NCBI RefSeq assembly: GCF_900236475.1
Contig: NZ_LT963352.1
Span: 2,418,001-2,482,000 of the forward strand
Direction: 5' to 3'
DNA from: Streptomyces chartreusis NRRL 3882
GTDB taxonomy: Bacteria; Actinomycetota; Actinomycetes; Streptomycetales; Streptomycetaceae
Length of the DNA: 64,000 bases
Shown here piece by piece: positions 24,148 through 35,249 of the stretch. The position numbers and the translations under genes are program-made. The notes below the pieces were generated by a model, which saw nothing but the letters and a program-made list of their open reading frames with translations, was not told the DNA's origin and did not search any database. Within the stretch, counting starts at the first letter, position 1. Each line of letters opens with the position of its first letter.

Positions 24148-24702
24148 GTGCCCCTGCCCTTCCTGACGGCCGACCGCGTTTTCGAGGCTACGGACGACGT
24201 TCCGCTGCCGTACGACGACCGTGACCGCTGGCGGCGGCCGTACCGGCCCGGGCCCTGGCGGGTGGGGACGGCTGCTCTGGCGCTGCTGCTCGCCTCGTTC
24301 GTGCTGTTCGCCGCGGTCATCATCGCGGCGACGGCCGAACTGACCTCGGCCGGTGTGGTCTTCGGGCTCGCGCTGCTCGTCATCGCCGCGGCGCTGCGGC
24401 TGCTGCGCGTGGGCGTGTGGGTGAGCGCGCGTGGGCTGCGGCACGTGGGCTTCCTCACGACGCGTACGGCGTCCTGGGAGCAGGTCATGGCCGTGCGCAC
24501 GGTGCAGCAGCCGGTGCGCTGGCTGGGGCTGCCGCGGACGGTGCAGGGGCAGGCGCTGCTGCTCGTCCGGCGGGGTCAGTCGCCGGACGGTGGGCCGGCG
24601 CTGCTGACCACGCACAACGCGGACTTCCTGGGCCGCGTGGAGGCCTTCGACCGGGCGGCGGACGCGGTGGAGGCGTGGGCGGACGAGTACTGCCCGCACT
24701 GA
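24148..24702 (+). CDS. Membrane protein with bacterial PH-like domain
   Basis: A 184-residue protein with a charged N-terminus, two hydrophobic helices (about residues 42-64 and 67-90), then a cytoplasmic domain beginning VWVSARGLRHVGFLTTRTASWEQV. This pattern is the bacterial PH (bPH/DUF2581-type) fold found after paired helices in many actinobacterial membrane proteins. The C-terminus (FDRAADAVEAWADEYCPH) is a typical amphipathic end. The role is unknown, possibly membrane scaffolding. It ends at a strong shared terminator opposite the TPR protein gene. Confidence 0.7.
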   Translation: MPLPFLTADRVFEATDDVPLPYDDRDRWRRPYRPGPWRVGTAALALLLASFVLFAAVIIAATAELTSAGVVFGLALLVIAAALRLLRVGVWVSARGLRHVGFLTTRTASWEQVMAVRTVQQPVRWLGLPRTVQGQALLLVRRGQSPDGGPALLTTHNADFLGRVEAFDRAADAVEAWADEYCPH

Positions 24703-24723
24703 CATCCCTGGGTACCCGGGATT

Positions 24724-24773
24724 CTCATGCCGGAGGGGCCGGACCGTTCGCGGTCCGGCCCCTCCGGCATGAG
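24724..24773. terminator. Perfect 22-bp bidirectional terminator
   Basis: A perfect inverted repeat with 22-bp arms (24724-24745 and 24752-24773) and a six-base loop GTTCGC. It lies between the convergent PH-domain and TPR-protein genes. Confidence 0.92.
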
Positions 24774-24784
24774 TGGCGTGCGGT

Positions 24785-25240
24785 TCAGGCCGTCTCGGGC
24801 TGCTTGCCGTCGTGCAGGGCGATCGCGCGTTGCATCGCCTTGCGGGCGCGCGGGGTGTCGCGGGCGTCGTGGTAGGCGACGGCGAGGCGGAACCAGCTGC
24901 GCCAGTCGTCGGGGGCGGCCTCCGTCTCCGCCTTTCGCCTGGCGAAGACCTCGTCGGCCGAGTCCCGGTCGATCCGCCCGCTGGGGGTACGCCTCAGTTC
25001 GTCGACGGGCAGGCCGCCCTCGGCGTCGAGTTCCGCGGCGAGGGCGTTCGCCCTGCGGACGAACTGGGTGTTCTTCCACAGGAACCACAGGCCGATGACC
25101 GGCAGGATCAGCACCGCGACACCGAAGGTGACGGTGAGGGGCGTGCCGATCTCGATGAGCAGGACGCCGCGGCTGCCGACCAGGACGAAGTAGACGACCA
25201 GGACGGCGGCCGTGAGGGCGTAGGTGAGCTTCGCGCGCAT
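24785..25240 (-). CDS. Two-helix membrane protein with TPR-like tail
   Basis: A 151-residue protein with two N-terminal helices (about residues 5-23 and 33-55) and a cytoplasmic tail. The tail WRSWFRLAVAYHDARDTPRA resembles a single tetratricopeptide repeat, a protein-contact element. No catalytic motif is seen. Only 13 bp separate it from dapB upstream, so the two are probably co-transcribed. It is conserved at this locus in Streptomyces as far as I recall. Function unknown. Confidence 0.65.
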   Translation of the reverse strand: MRAKLTYALTAAVLVVYFVLVGSRGVLLIEIGTPLTVTFGVAVLILPVIGLWFLWKNTQFVRRANALAAELDAEGGLPVDELRRTPSGRIDRDSADEVFARRKAETEAAPDDWRSWFRLAVAYHDARDTPRARKAMQRAIALHDGKQPETA

Positions 25241-25253
25241 GACGATCAGGGAC

Positions 25254-27410
<2,157 letters not shown>

Positions 27411-27414
<4 letters not shown>

Positions 27415-29627
27415 TTGTCGGTGTCGTCCTTCGTCTCATCGTTCTCTTCGCCCTCGATGACCGGGATCAGGGAGAGCTTGCCGCGGGAGTCGATCTCGGC
27501 GATCTCGACCTGGACCTTCTGGCCCACACCGAGGACGTCCTCGACGTTCTCCACGCGCTTGCCGCCGGCGAGCTTGCGGATCTGCGAGATGTGCAGCAGA
27601 CCGTCCTTGCCGGGCAGCAGGGAGACGAACGCACCGAAGGTCGTCGTCTTGACGACCGTACCGAGGTAGCGCTCGCCGACCTCGGGCATCGTCGGGTTGG
27701 CGATGCCGTTGATCGTGGCGCGGGCGGCCTCAGCAGCGGGGCCGTCGGCGGCGCCGATGTAGATCGTGCCGTCGTCCTCGATGGTGATCTCGGCGCCGGT
27801 GTCCTCCTGGATCTGGTTGATCATCTTGCCCTTGGGGCCGATGACCTCGCCGATCTTGTCGACCGGGATCTTCACGGTGATGATCCGCGGTGCGTTCGGG
27901 GACATCTCGTCCGGCGTGTCGATCGCTTCCATCATCACGTCGAGGATGTGGAGGCGGGCGTCACGGGCCTGCTTGAGGGCGGCGGCCAGGACGGAGGCGG
28001 GGATGCCGTCCAGCTTGGTGTCGAGCTGGAGGGCGGTCACGAACTCCTTGGTGCCGGCGACCTTGAAGTCCATGTCGCCGAAGGCGTCCTCCGCACCGAG
28101 GATGTCGGTGAGGGTGACGTAGTGCGTCTCGCCCTCGATCTCCTGGGAGATCAGGCCCATCGCGATACCGGCGACGGGGGCCTTCAGCGGCACACCGGCG
28201 TTCAGCAGCGACATGGTGGAGGCGCAGACCGAGCCCATGGAGGTCGAGCCGTTCGAGCTGAGCGCCTCGGAGACCTGGCGGATCGCGTAGGGGAACTCCT
28301 CGCGCGTCGGCAGGACCGGGATCAGGGCGCGCTCGGCGAGGGCGCCGTGGCCGATCTCGCGGCGCTTCGGGGAGCCGACGCGGCCGGTCTCGCCGGTGGA
28401 GTACGGCGGGAAGTTGTAGTTGTGCATGTAGCGCTTGCGGGTCACCGGCGACAGCGTGTCCAGCTGCTGCTCCATGCGGAGCATGTTCAGGGTGGTGACG
28501 CCCAGGATCTGGGTCTCGCCACGCTCGAACACCGCGGAGCCGTGGACCCGCGGGATCGCCTCGACCTCGGCGGCCAGGGTGCGGATGTCGGTGACACCGC
28601 GGCCGTCGATGCGCTTCTTCTCCTTGATGACGCGCTCGCGGACCAGGGTCTTGGTCAGCGAGCGGTACGCGGCGGAGATCTCCTTCTCGCGGCCCTCGAA
28701 CTCCGGCAGGAGCTTCTCGGCGGCGAGCTGCTTGACGCGGTCCAGCTCGGACTCGCGCTCCTGCTTGCCGGCGATGGTGAGCGCCTGGGCGAGCTCCGGC
28801 TTGACGGCGGCGGTGAGCGCCTCCAGGACGTCGTCCTGGTAGTCCAGGAAGATCGGGAACTCGCCGGTCGGCTTGGCGGCCTTGGAGGCGAGGTCCGACT
28901 GGGCCTTGCAGAGGACCTTGATGAAGGGCTTCGCGGCTTCCAGACCGGCGGCGACGACCTCCTCGGTGGGGGCCTCGGCGCCGCCCTCGACCAGCTTGAT
29001 GGTCTTCTCGGTGGCCTCGGCCTCGACCATCATGATCGCGACGTCGCCGTCCTCCAGGACGCGGCCCGCGACGACCATGTCGAAGACGGCGTCCTCGAGC
29101 TCGGTGTGCGTCGGGAAGGCCACCCACTGACCGCGGATCAGCGCGACGCGGACGCCGCCGATCGGGCCGGAGAAGGGCAGACCGGCCAGCTGCGTGGACG
29201 CGGAGGCGGCGTTGATCGCGACGACGTCGTACAGGTGGTCGGGGTTGAGCGCCATGATCGTGGCGACGACCTGGATCTCGTTGCGCAGGCCCTTCTTGAA
29301 GGACGGGCGCAGCGGGCGGTCGATCAGGCGGCAGGTGAGGATCGCGTCCTCGGAGGGGCGGCCCTCACGGCGGAAGAAGCTGCCGGGGATCTTGCCGGCG
29401 GCGTACATCCGCTCCTCGACGTCCACCGTGAGGGGGAAGAAGTCGAGCTGGTCCTTGGGGTTCTTGGAGGCGGTGGTGGCCGACAGCACCATGGTGTCGT
29501 CGTCCAGGTACGCCACGGCGGAGCCGGCGGCCTGCTTGGCCAGGCGGCCCGTCTCGAAGCGGATGGTGCGGGTGCCGAAGGCGCCGTTGTCGATGACGGC
29601 CTCGGCGTAGTGGGTCTCGTTCTCCAC
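27411..29627 (-). CDS. pnp: Polyribonucleotide nucleotidyltransferase (PNPase)
   Basis: A 738-residue phosphorolytic 3'-5' exoribonuclease. Two RNase PH domains (conserved [20 protein letters not shown] and [18 protein letters not shown] segments) are followed by a KH domain ([20 protein letters not shown]) and an S1 domain ([20 protein letters not shown]). In Streptomyces PNPase also acts as a poly(A) polymerase. The start is the GTG at 29627 ([11 protein letters not shown]), with GGAG nine bases upstream. The 37-residue extension in the longer frame is not family-like. It is downstream of rpsO, with an RNA hairpin between them. Confidence 0.95.
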
Positions 29628-29717
29628 TAGCGTTTTCTCCGTTACTTTGTCGTCTTTCGTCCCTCGCTGCCCGTGTGGCAGGGGGACGGTGGCGGAGAAG
29701 CGCTCCGTGCGGTGCGG

Positions 29718-29780
29718 GCCGGTCTTCGATCGAAGCACCCGGGGCTCACTTCCCCCCGGGGGCCACTACCGAGGACCGGC
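29718..29780 (-). promoter_or_regulatory. rpsO-pnp intergenic RNA hairpin (probable RNase III site)
   Basis: A long hairpin upstream of pnp has outer arms 29718-29728 and 29770-29780 (10 of 11 pair plus a wobble) and inner arms 29738-29744 and 29754-29760 (CCCGGGG with CCCCGGG). In S. coelicolor the rpsO-pnp spacer hairpin is known to be cleaved by RNase III and to limit pnp expression. The position and form here fit that role. Confidence 0.65.
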
Positions 29781-29884
29781 GGCGGCTAGGCGCGCTTCTC
29801 CTCTTCTTCTTGTCGTGCTGTGTCGTCCGTATTGCGTTGTGCTACCACACTACAAAGCTGCAGTGACACTCCGCACGTACAGCA

Positions 29885-29923
29885 AAGGGAGCGGTCCCCT
29901 TTCCTGCCGGGAACCGCTCCCTT
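29885..29923 (-). terminator. rpsO terminator / attenuator
   Basis: A hairpin with arms AAGGGAGCGGT and its complement lies 10 bp past the rpsO stop, on the minus strand. Because pnp follows in the same direction, it probably gives partial termination between rpsO and pnp. Confidence 0.75.
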
Positions 29924-29932
29924 CACGGCGTC

Positions 29933-30220
29933 TTACTTGGCGCCCGCCGCACCGCGGCGGATGCCGAGGCGGTCGACCAGCGCACGGAAGCGCTGGATGT
30001 CCTTCTTGGCGAGGTACTGCAGCAGCCGGCGGCGCTGACCGACCAGGATCAGCAGACCACGGCGGGAGTGGTGGTCGTGCTTGTGGGTCTTGAGGTGCTC
30101 GGTCAGGTCGGAGATCCGACGCGACAGCAGAGCGACCTGGACCTCGGGGGAGCCGGTGTCGCCCTCCTTGGTACCGAACTCGGACATGATCTGCTTCTTC
30201 GTAGCGGCGTCGAGCGACAC
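29933..30220 (-). CDS. rpsO: Ribosomal protein S15
   Basis: A 95-residue 30S subunit protein that binds the central domain of 16S rRNA. The signature [19 protein letters not shown] and the end [13 protein letters not shown] are fully conserved. The GTG start at 30220 has GAGGAG a few bases upstream. rpsO-pnp is a classic bacterial operon order. Confidence 0.97.
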   Translation of the reverse strand: MSLDAATKKQIMSEFGTKEGDTGSPEVQVALLSRRISDLTEHLKTHKHDHHSRRGLLILVGQRRRLLQYLAKKDIQRFRALVDRLGIRRGAAGAK

Positions 30221-30490
30221 GCGTACTCCTCATAGTCTGTGAATGGCCACCGAGTGCCCCCGGTCTGCTTCTCGGGGGGAGCTTCCGTGACTCGGAAGGC
30301 GGGGATCCGCTGGGCGCGGCCTCCAGGGCGAGATCTCGCTCCGGGGGTGCGTACACAAACGGCCGTCCACCAGGGTACCAGGCGGTCAGGGGCGTCTTTG
30401 CGCTGGTCCCCGAACCTGCCGGACCGGGCGGTCGGCGCCACTAGGGTGAGCGAATTCGGAACCGGTTCGTCGGGAAGGGGTCGCTACGGC

Positions 30491-30793
30491 ATGGCGGAGA
30501 CGGCTGAGGAGATCAAGGCGCGCAAGGAGCGGGAGCGGGACGAGCTCTACGCCCTCGACATCTCCGGTGTGGAGTGGCACTGCGCGCCGGGCACCGAGGA
30601 GCACGAGGAGCGGGTCGAGATCGCGTACCTGCCCGACGGGGCGGTGGCGATGCGGTCCTCGCTCGACCCGGACACGGTGCTGCGCTACACCGAGGCGGAG
30701 TGGCGGGCGTTCGTGCTGGGAGCACGGGACGGGGAGTTCGATCTGGAGCCGCAGCCGCACAACGGGGGCTTGCAGGCCGAGGCCGGGCAGTAG
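30491..30793 (+). CDS. bldB: BldB-like DUF397 developmental regulator
   Basis: A 100-residue small protein with a charged helical N-terminus (AEEIKARKERERDELYALD) and a DUF397 core: ISGVEWHCAPG, then VAMRSSLDPDTVLRYTEAEW and RAFVLGARDGEFDLEP. It matches my memory of BldB, the roughly 98-residue regulator needed for aerial growth and antibiotic production in S. coelicolor, including a conserved tyrosine near position 20-21. The symbol rests on that recollection. If wrong, it is another member of the DUF397 family. The start at 30491 follows GGAAGGGG. Longer frames begin in the rpsO leader. In S. coelicolor bldB lies within the ESX secretion cluster. Here it sits directly next to rpsO and an EspI-like gene. 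Confidence 0.7.
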   Translation: MAETAEEIKARKERERDELYALDISGVEWHCAPGTEEHEERVEIAYLPDGAVAMRSSLDPDTVLRYTEAEWRAFVLGARDGEFDLEPQPHNGGLQAEAGQ

Positions 30794-30810
30794 GCGCGTA
30801 GTTTCCGCGG

Positions 30811-30855
30811 AGCGCGACGAGGGCGGGCCGGTGATCGGCCGTCCCTCGTCGCGCT
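30811..30855 (+). terminator. Terminator after the BldB-like gene
   Basis: A perfect 13-bp stem with arms AGCGCGACGAGGG (30811-30823) and its complement (30843-30855), 18 bp past the stop codon. Confidence 0.85.
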
Positions 30856-31288
30856 TCTTCGTGTGCGGTCGCGGTTCTTCTGCGTGCGGTCGCGCTGCTT
30901 CTGTGTGCGGCGGCCCGTCCGTTTCAAGGCACCTTCGGGGCAAGGTGGTTCGCGGTTCTTCACGGTAATCGCCCTGTTTGGTCACCAAAGTGTGTGCTGT
31001 GTATGTCACTTCGGGGCAGCTTCTGGGCAGGTTGTGACGCGGCGGACAGGTGCTCGGGGGTGGACGGGCCTGCCGGGGTGGGGCTTGTGGTGATTAGGCT
31101 GGGACGGGGCGCGGCGTCAGAACCCGTGAGTAGACGCGGGCGTCCCAGGGGGAGAGCGGGGGAGCCTGGATTCGGACGACCTCGGACGACCCCTCTTACG
31201 CCTCAGAACGACTTCGTACGACGTCGGACGACAAGCAAGGGTCGCCCCAGCACGGCATGAGGGTGCTCGACCAACCAGGAGGAACACT
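30856..31288 (+). promoter_or_regulatory. Control region upstream of the EspI-like gene
   Basis: There is no credible gene in this 433 bp stretch. At its left end three imperfect direct copies of CTTCTGCGTGCGGTCGCG follow each other (about 30855-30912). A -10-like TAGGCT lies at 31095-31100 without a convincing -35. Further right is the TCGGACGAC array, listed separately. AGGAGG precedes the GTG start at 31289. Confidence 0.45.
31172..31232 (+). repeat. Ordered TCGGACGAC direct-repeat array, possible operator
   Basis: Four copies of the 9-mer TCG(G/T)ACGAC start at 31172, 31182, 31214 and 31224. Each pair has a 10-bp period, and the pairs are 42 bp apart (four helical turns). Three copies are identical and one has T for G. 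All copies are on the same strand and would face the same side of the helix. They lie 57-117 bp upstream of the EspI-like start codon. Confidence 0.6.
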
Positions 31289-34200
31289 GTGAGCAGCGAT
31301 CGGGACGGGAACCGCGGGGGCTGGGCGACACCCGGCGATGACCAGCCCGACGCGGAGTCCGCGGCAGAGATGACGGGCGAGTTCACCATCGACTACGCGC
31401 CGCCGGCCTGGTACACGCAGAACGCCTCGGGGAGTTCGAGCTCGGGGCAGGGGGCGGGTGCGTCCGAGGACGCCAGTGCTTCCGGGGCACCCGGAGGTTC
31501 CGGGGCGCATGGGGGATCCGGTGGGCCGAGCGGGCCCGTTCCGCCGCTGCCGGGACTCACTCCGCCGCCGCACGCCAATCCTTCCGGTGGGGCATCGTCC
31601 ATTCCGAGGCAGGGGCACGGACAGGGACAGGGACAGGGGCACGGGCAGTCCGCGGGCTCGGCTCCGGCACCGGCTCCCTCTCCGGCTCCAGGGGCGCCTT
31701 TCACGCCGCCCGCGCCGCCGCCTGCTCCGGGCGCTCCGTTCACGCCTCCCGCTCCCCCCGCGCCCGCGCCGGGTACGCCCTTCACGCCGCCCGCGCCTGC
31801 CGCCGGGGGGCCGTCTGCCGGAGGGCCGGCTGCCGTGCCCAGGCTTCCGGTGGGGTTCGAGCCGCAGGGGGCGCAGTCGCCGGGGTCGCAGCCGCAGGGG
31901 CCGCAGCCCCAGCCGCAGGGGCGGACCGAGGCGCCTGCGGCGGATCCGGCTGCTCCTACGGCCGTGCCGAACATCCCCGTCGGCGGGTATCAGGCACAGT
32001 GGGCGCCGACCGCTCCGTCGGAGGCTCCGGCTGCTCCGGCCACTCCCGAGGCTTCGGCTGCTCCCACTTCTCCGGCTGCTCCGACTGCTCCGGATTCCGA
32101 GGACGCGGAGCCGGGGAACGGTGACCTGGAGAGCGGTGCCACCATGCGGTTCTCTGCCGTCGCGCTGAAGCGGGAGATCGAGGAGCGTGCCGCCGAGGTC
32201 GAGGCGCGACTGGAGTCGGCCGACGGCGACCAGGACGGGGACCAGGGCAGGGACGGGAACGGCGCGGTCGCTTCCGGCCCGAGCGACGGGTCCGAGCCGG
32301 GTGAGGAGTCCGGCGGTGACGTCGAGGACGCTCCTGGCGACGCCGACGACGACACCGCCGACGAAGAGCCCGAGGGTGTCTTCTCCGAGTCGGCGGTCGC
32401 GGTGGACACGGCTGACGTGTCCGTCGCGGACGGCCCTGCCTCCGACGACGCCCACAGCGGGGACGCGGAAGCCGCGGTGACCGCACCGGAGGAGGAAGCT
32501 CCCGAGGACGCGGCTCCGGAGACGGAGAGGGACGAGGCCGTACCGCAGGATGCCGAGCCCGAGGGATCCGAGCCTGCGGATGCGGTGCCCGCAGACGCGA
32601 TCCCGACGGATGCGGTGCCTGCCGATGATGCAATGCCTACCGACGAGGACCGGGCCGACGCAGTGACTGCGGACGAGGTCCCGGCTGCCCCCGAGCCGGC
32701 CGACGCCCTGTCGGCTGGCGCACAGCCCCTCGACGCCCCGCCCGCAGACGCCCCGCCCGTGGGCTCCGAGCCCGCCGACGCCGCTCCCGAGGACAGCGTT
32801 CCGCGGGATACCCCCGCGCCGGGTGCGGCCGACGCACAGCCCTCCTGGACTCCCCCGCCCCCGCAGGCCATGCCGCCGCTGCCGCCGTCGTATCAGTCGG
32901 CCGCCCCGGCGCCCGCCGGCCAGTGGTCCGCACAGCCGCAGCACCAGCCACAGGCACAGCCCACGGACCCGAACGCTCCCGCGCAGGGGCAGCCGCCGTT
33001 CCAGCCGCAGGCGCCGCAGCCCGCGCCCGCCGCCTGGAACCCGCCGGCCGCGCCGCCGACGCCGCCGAACCAGCCGCCCGCCCAGCCCGCACCGCAGCCC
33101 GGCGCCTACGGCTTCCCGCAGCCGGGGGCCCCGGCCGCACCGAACGCCCAGGGCGGCTACGGATTCCCCCACCCCGGCGCCCCGGCCCAGGCCCCGGCCA
33201 CACAACAGCCGCCGGCCCAGCAGCCCAACACCTCGCCCACCCCTACCCCGAACCCCCAGGACGGCTACGGCTTCCCGCAGCCCGGGCCCAACGCCCAAGG
33301 CGGCTACGGATTCCCCCACCCCGGCGCCCCGGCCCAAACCCCGGCCACACAACAGCCCCCGGCCCAGCAGCCCAACACCCCGCCCACCCCTGCCCCGAAC
33401 CCTCAGGACGGCTACGGCTTCCCGCACCCCGGCGCGCCCGCCCCAGCCGCGCCCAACCCCCAGGGCGGATACGGCTTCCCCCACCCGGGTGCCCCGGCAC
33501 CGGCCGCCCAGCAGCCCCACCCCGCCGTGCCCCCGCAGGCCCAGCCGCAGCCCGAAGGGCAGGGGCAGCCTCCGCAGCAGCCCCAGCCCGTGGATCCGCG
33601 GACCGGGGCCGCCTGGCCGCAGCCCATGCAGCACGACCAGCGGCAGCCGACCAACCCGGGTGCCGCGCCGCTCGGTTACACCGCTGCCGTGGAGCTGTCG
33701 TCCGACAGGCTGCTCAACAGCAAGAAGCAGAAGGCGAAGAGCAGCCGTCCGGCGGCCGGTGGCGGGCGGTTCAAGATCGGCGGCAAGAAGGAGGAGGCCG
33801 AGCGGCAGCGGAAGCTGGAGCTGATCCGCACGCCGGTGCTCTCCTGCTACCGGATCGCCGTGATCAGCCTCAAGGGCGGTGTCGGCAAGACGACCACGAC
33901 CACCGCGCTCGGCTCCACGCTCGCCACCGAGCGGCAGGACAAGATCCTCGCGATCGACGCCAACCCGGACGCGGGCACCCTCGGGCGTCGCGTGCGGCGC
34001 GAGACCGGGGCCACCATCCGTGACCTCGTCCAGGCGATCCCGTACCTCAACTCGTACATGGACATCAGGCGGTTCACGTCCCAGGCGCCGTCCGGTCTGG
34101 AGATCATCGCCAACGACGTCGACCCGGCCGTGTCCACGACGTTCAACGACGAGGACTACCGGCGCGCGATCGACGTGCTGGGCAAGCAGTACCCGGTGAT

Positions 34201-34951
34201 CCTCACGGACTCCGGCACCGGTCTGCTCTACAGCGCCATGCGCGGGGTGCTGGACCTCGCAGACCAGCTCATCATCATCTCGACGCCTTCGGTGGACGGT
34301 GCGAGCAGCGCGAGCACGACGCTGGACTGGCTGTCGGCGCACGGTTACGCCGACCTCGTCGCCCGGTCCATCACCGTCATCTCCGGTGTGCGCGAGACGG
34401 GCAAGATGATCAAGGTCGAGGACATCGTGTCGCACTTCGAGACGCGCTGCCGGGGCGTCATCGTCGTACCGTTCGACGAGCATCTCGCCGCCGGCGCCGA
34501 GGTCGACCTCGACATGATGCGGCCGAAGGTGCGGGAGGCGTACTTCAACCTCGCGGCGATGGTCGCCGAGGACTTCACCCGCCACCAGCAGGCGCACGGC
34601 CTGTGGACCTCCGACGGCAACCCGCCGCCGGTGGCCGCCCCGCCGCTGCCCGGCCATCCCGTCCCGGGCCAGCCAGGCCCGTACCCCCAGCAGCCGCAGC
34701 CCGGACAGCCGTACCCCCAGCCGGGCCAGCCCCCTGCCCAGCCAGGGCAGCCGTACCCGCAGGCCGCAGGCCAGCCGCCCTACCCGCAGCCGGGGCAGCC
34801 GGCCGCCCAGCCGGGTCAGCCGTACCCCCAGCCCGGGCAGCCTCCGGCAGCGCCCCCGCAGCCGGGCTACGGCTACCCGCAGCCCGGTCAGCCGGGCTAC
34901 CCGGCGCAGCCCGACGGGCAGACCCCGCCGCCTCCGCCGCCGTCGCAGTAA
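31289..34951 (+). CDS. Proline-rich MinD/ParA-like ATPase, EspI-like
   Basis: A 1220-residue protein. Residues 1-845 are disordered: Pro/Ala/Gly-rich, then strongly acidic (about 270-520), then Pro/Gln-rich with repeats around [11 protein letters not shown] (about 600-760). A short basic stretch ([10 protein letters not shown]) leads into a MinD/ParA ATPase (about 850-1110) with deviant Walker [11 protein letters not shown] (862 onward) and a [10 protein letters not shown] switch. The C-terminus (about 1112-1220) is built of [12 protein letters not shown] repeats. This layout resembles EspI of mycobacterial ESX-1, and a similar gene borders the ESX cluster in S. coelicolor. No EsxA/EsxB or Ecc gene lies nearby here. 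MinD family members switch membrane or DNA association by ATP. Client unknown. The GTG start follows a perfect AGGAGG. Confidence 0.8.
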   Translation: MSSDRDGNRGGWATPGDDQPDAESAAEMTGEFTIDYAPPAWYTQNASGSSSSGQGAGASEDASASGAPGGSGAHGGSGGPSGPVPPLPGLTPPPHANPSGGASSIPRQGHGQGQGQGHGQSAGSAPAPAPSPAPGAPFTPPAPPPAPGAPFTPPAPPAPAPGTPFTPPAPAAGGPSAGGPAAVPRLPVGFEPQGAQSPGSQPQGPQPQPQGRTEAPAADPAAPTAVPNIPVGGYQAQWAPTAPSEAPAAPATPEASAAPTSPAAPTAPDSEDAEPGNGDLESGATMRFSAVALKREIEERAAEVEARLESADGDQDGDQGRDGNGAVASGPSDGSEPGEESGGDVEDAPGDADDDTADEEPEGVFSESAVAVDTADVSVADGPASDDAHSGDAEAAVTAPEEEAPEDAAPETERDEAVPQDAEPEGSEPADAVPADAIPTDAVPADDAMPTDEDRADAVTADEVPAAPEPADALSAGAQPLDAPPADAPPVGSEPADAAPEDSVPRDTPAPGAADAQPSWTPPPPQAMPPLPPSYQSAAPAPAGQWSAQPQHQPQAQPTDPNAPAQGQPPFQPQAPQPAPAAWNPPAAPPTPPNQPPAQPAPQPGAYGFPQPGAPAAPNAQGGYGFPHPGAPAQAPATQQPPAQQPNTSPTPTPNPQDGYGFPQPGPNAQGGYGFPHPGAPAQTPATQQPPAQQPNTPPTPAPNPQDGYGFPHPGAPAPAAPNPQGGYGFPHPGAPAPAAQQPHPAVPPQAQPQPEGQGQPPQQPQPVDPRTGAAWPQPMQHDQRQPTNPGAAPLGYTAAVELSSDRLLNSKKQKAKSSRPAAGGGRFKIGGKKEEAERQRKLELIRTPVLSCYRIAVISLKGGVGKTTTTTALGSTLATERQDKILAIDANPDAGTLGRRVRRETGATIRDLVQAIPYLNSYMDIRRFTSQAPSGLEIIANDVDPAVSTTFNDEDYRRAIDVLGKQYPVILTDSGTGLLYSAMRGVLDLADQLIIISTPSVDGASSASTTLDWLSAHGYADLVARSITVISGVRETGKMIKVEDIVSHFETRCRGVIVVPFDEHLAAGAEVDLDMMRPKVREAYFNLAAMVAEDFTRHQQAHGLWTSDGNPPPVAAPPLPGHPVPGQPGPYPQQPQPGQPYPQPGQPPAQPGQPYPQAAGQPPYPQPGQPAAQPGQPYPQPGQPPAAPPQPGYGYPQPGQPGYPAQPDGQTPPPPPPSQ

Positions 34952-34962
34952 TCGCGTCACCC

Positions 34963-35028
34963 GATCGGCCCCTTTCGAGGAGCCGATCCCCTGTGTGGCC
35001 CGCGCCGTTCCCACTCGGCGCGGGCCAC
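34963..35028 (+). terminator. Double hairpin terminator after the EspI-like gene
   Basis: There are two adjacent hairpins. At 34963-34988, GATCGGC pairs with GCCGATC. At 34995-35028, GTGGCCCGCGCC pairs perfectly with its complement around a ten-base loop. The rest of the gap up to 35249 shows only a plausible promoter region for the transporter operon. Confidence 0.75.
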
Positions 35029-35249
35029 TGCGCGTTCGGGGCGAAATCCGTTGCCAGGCCCTGGCCAGGGGCGCGTCAGTGGTCTCGACCAATGGCCACG
35101 AAAAGCTCGCCAATTTGTTATTTCCGCAGGCCACAAGGGGTCCGTGTGGCGTTGACGCGCAGAGATGGCCGCTGATAGACACACTCATCATCCATCTGAC
35201 ACCTGATCAACCCGTCCTTCCCGTCCGAGCGATGACGCGAGGTCCGACC

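Noticed and set aside
30239..30490. Longer N-terminus (184 residues) for the BldB-like protein
   Set aside because: The added residues are in the rpsO leader region, are low-complexity Arg/Gly, and lack a ribosome binding site. The ATG at 30491 has one and gives the family length.
31196..35191. Minus-strand open frame of 1331 codons opposite the EspI-like gene
   Set aside because: Long only because GC-rich proline codons have no stop complements. The product is Arg/Gly/Leu low-complexity with no domain. The plus strand has an AGGAGG start and a MinD domain.
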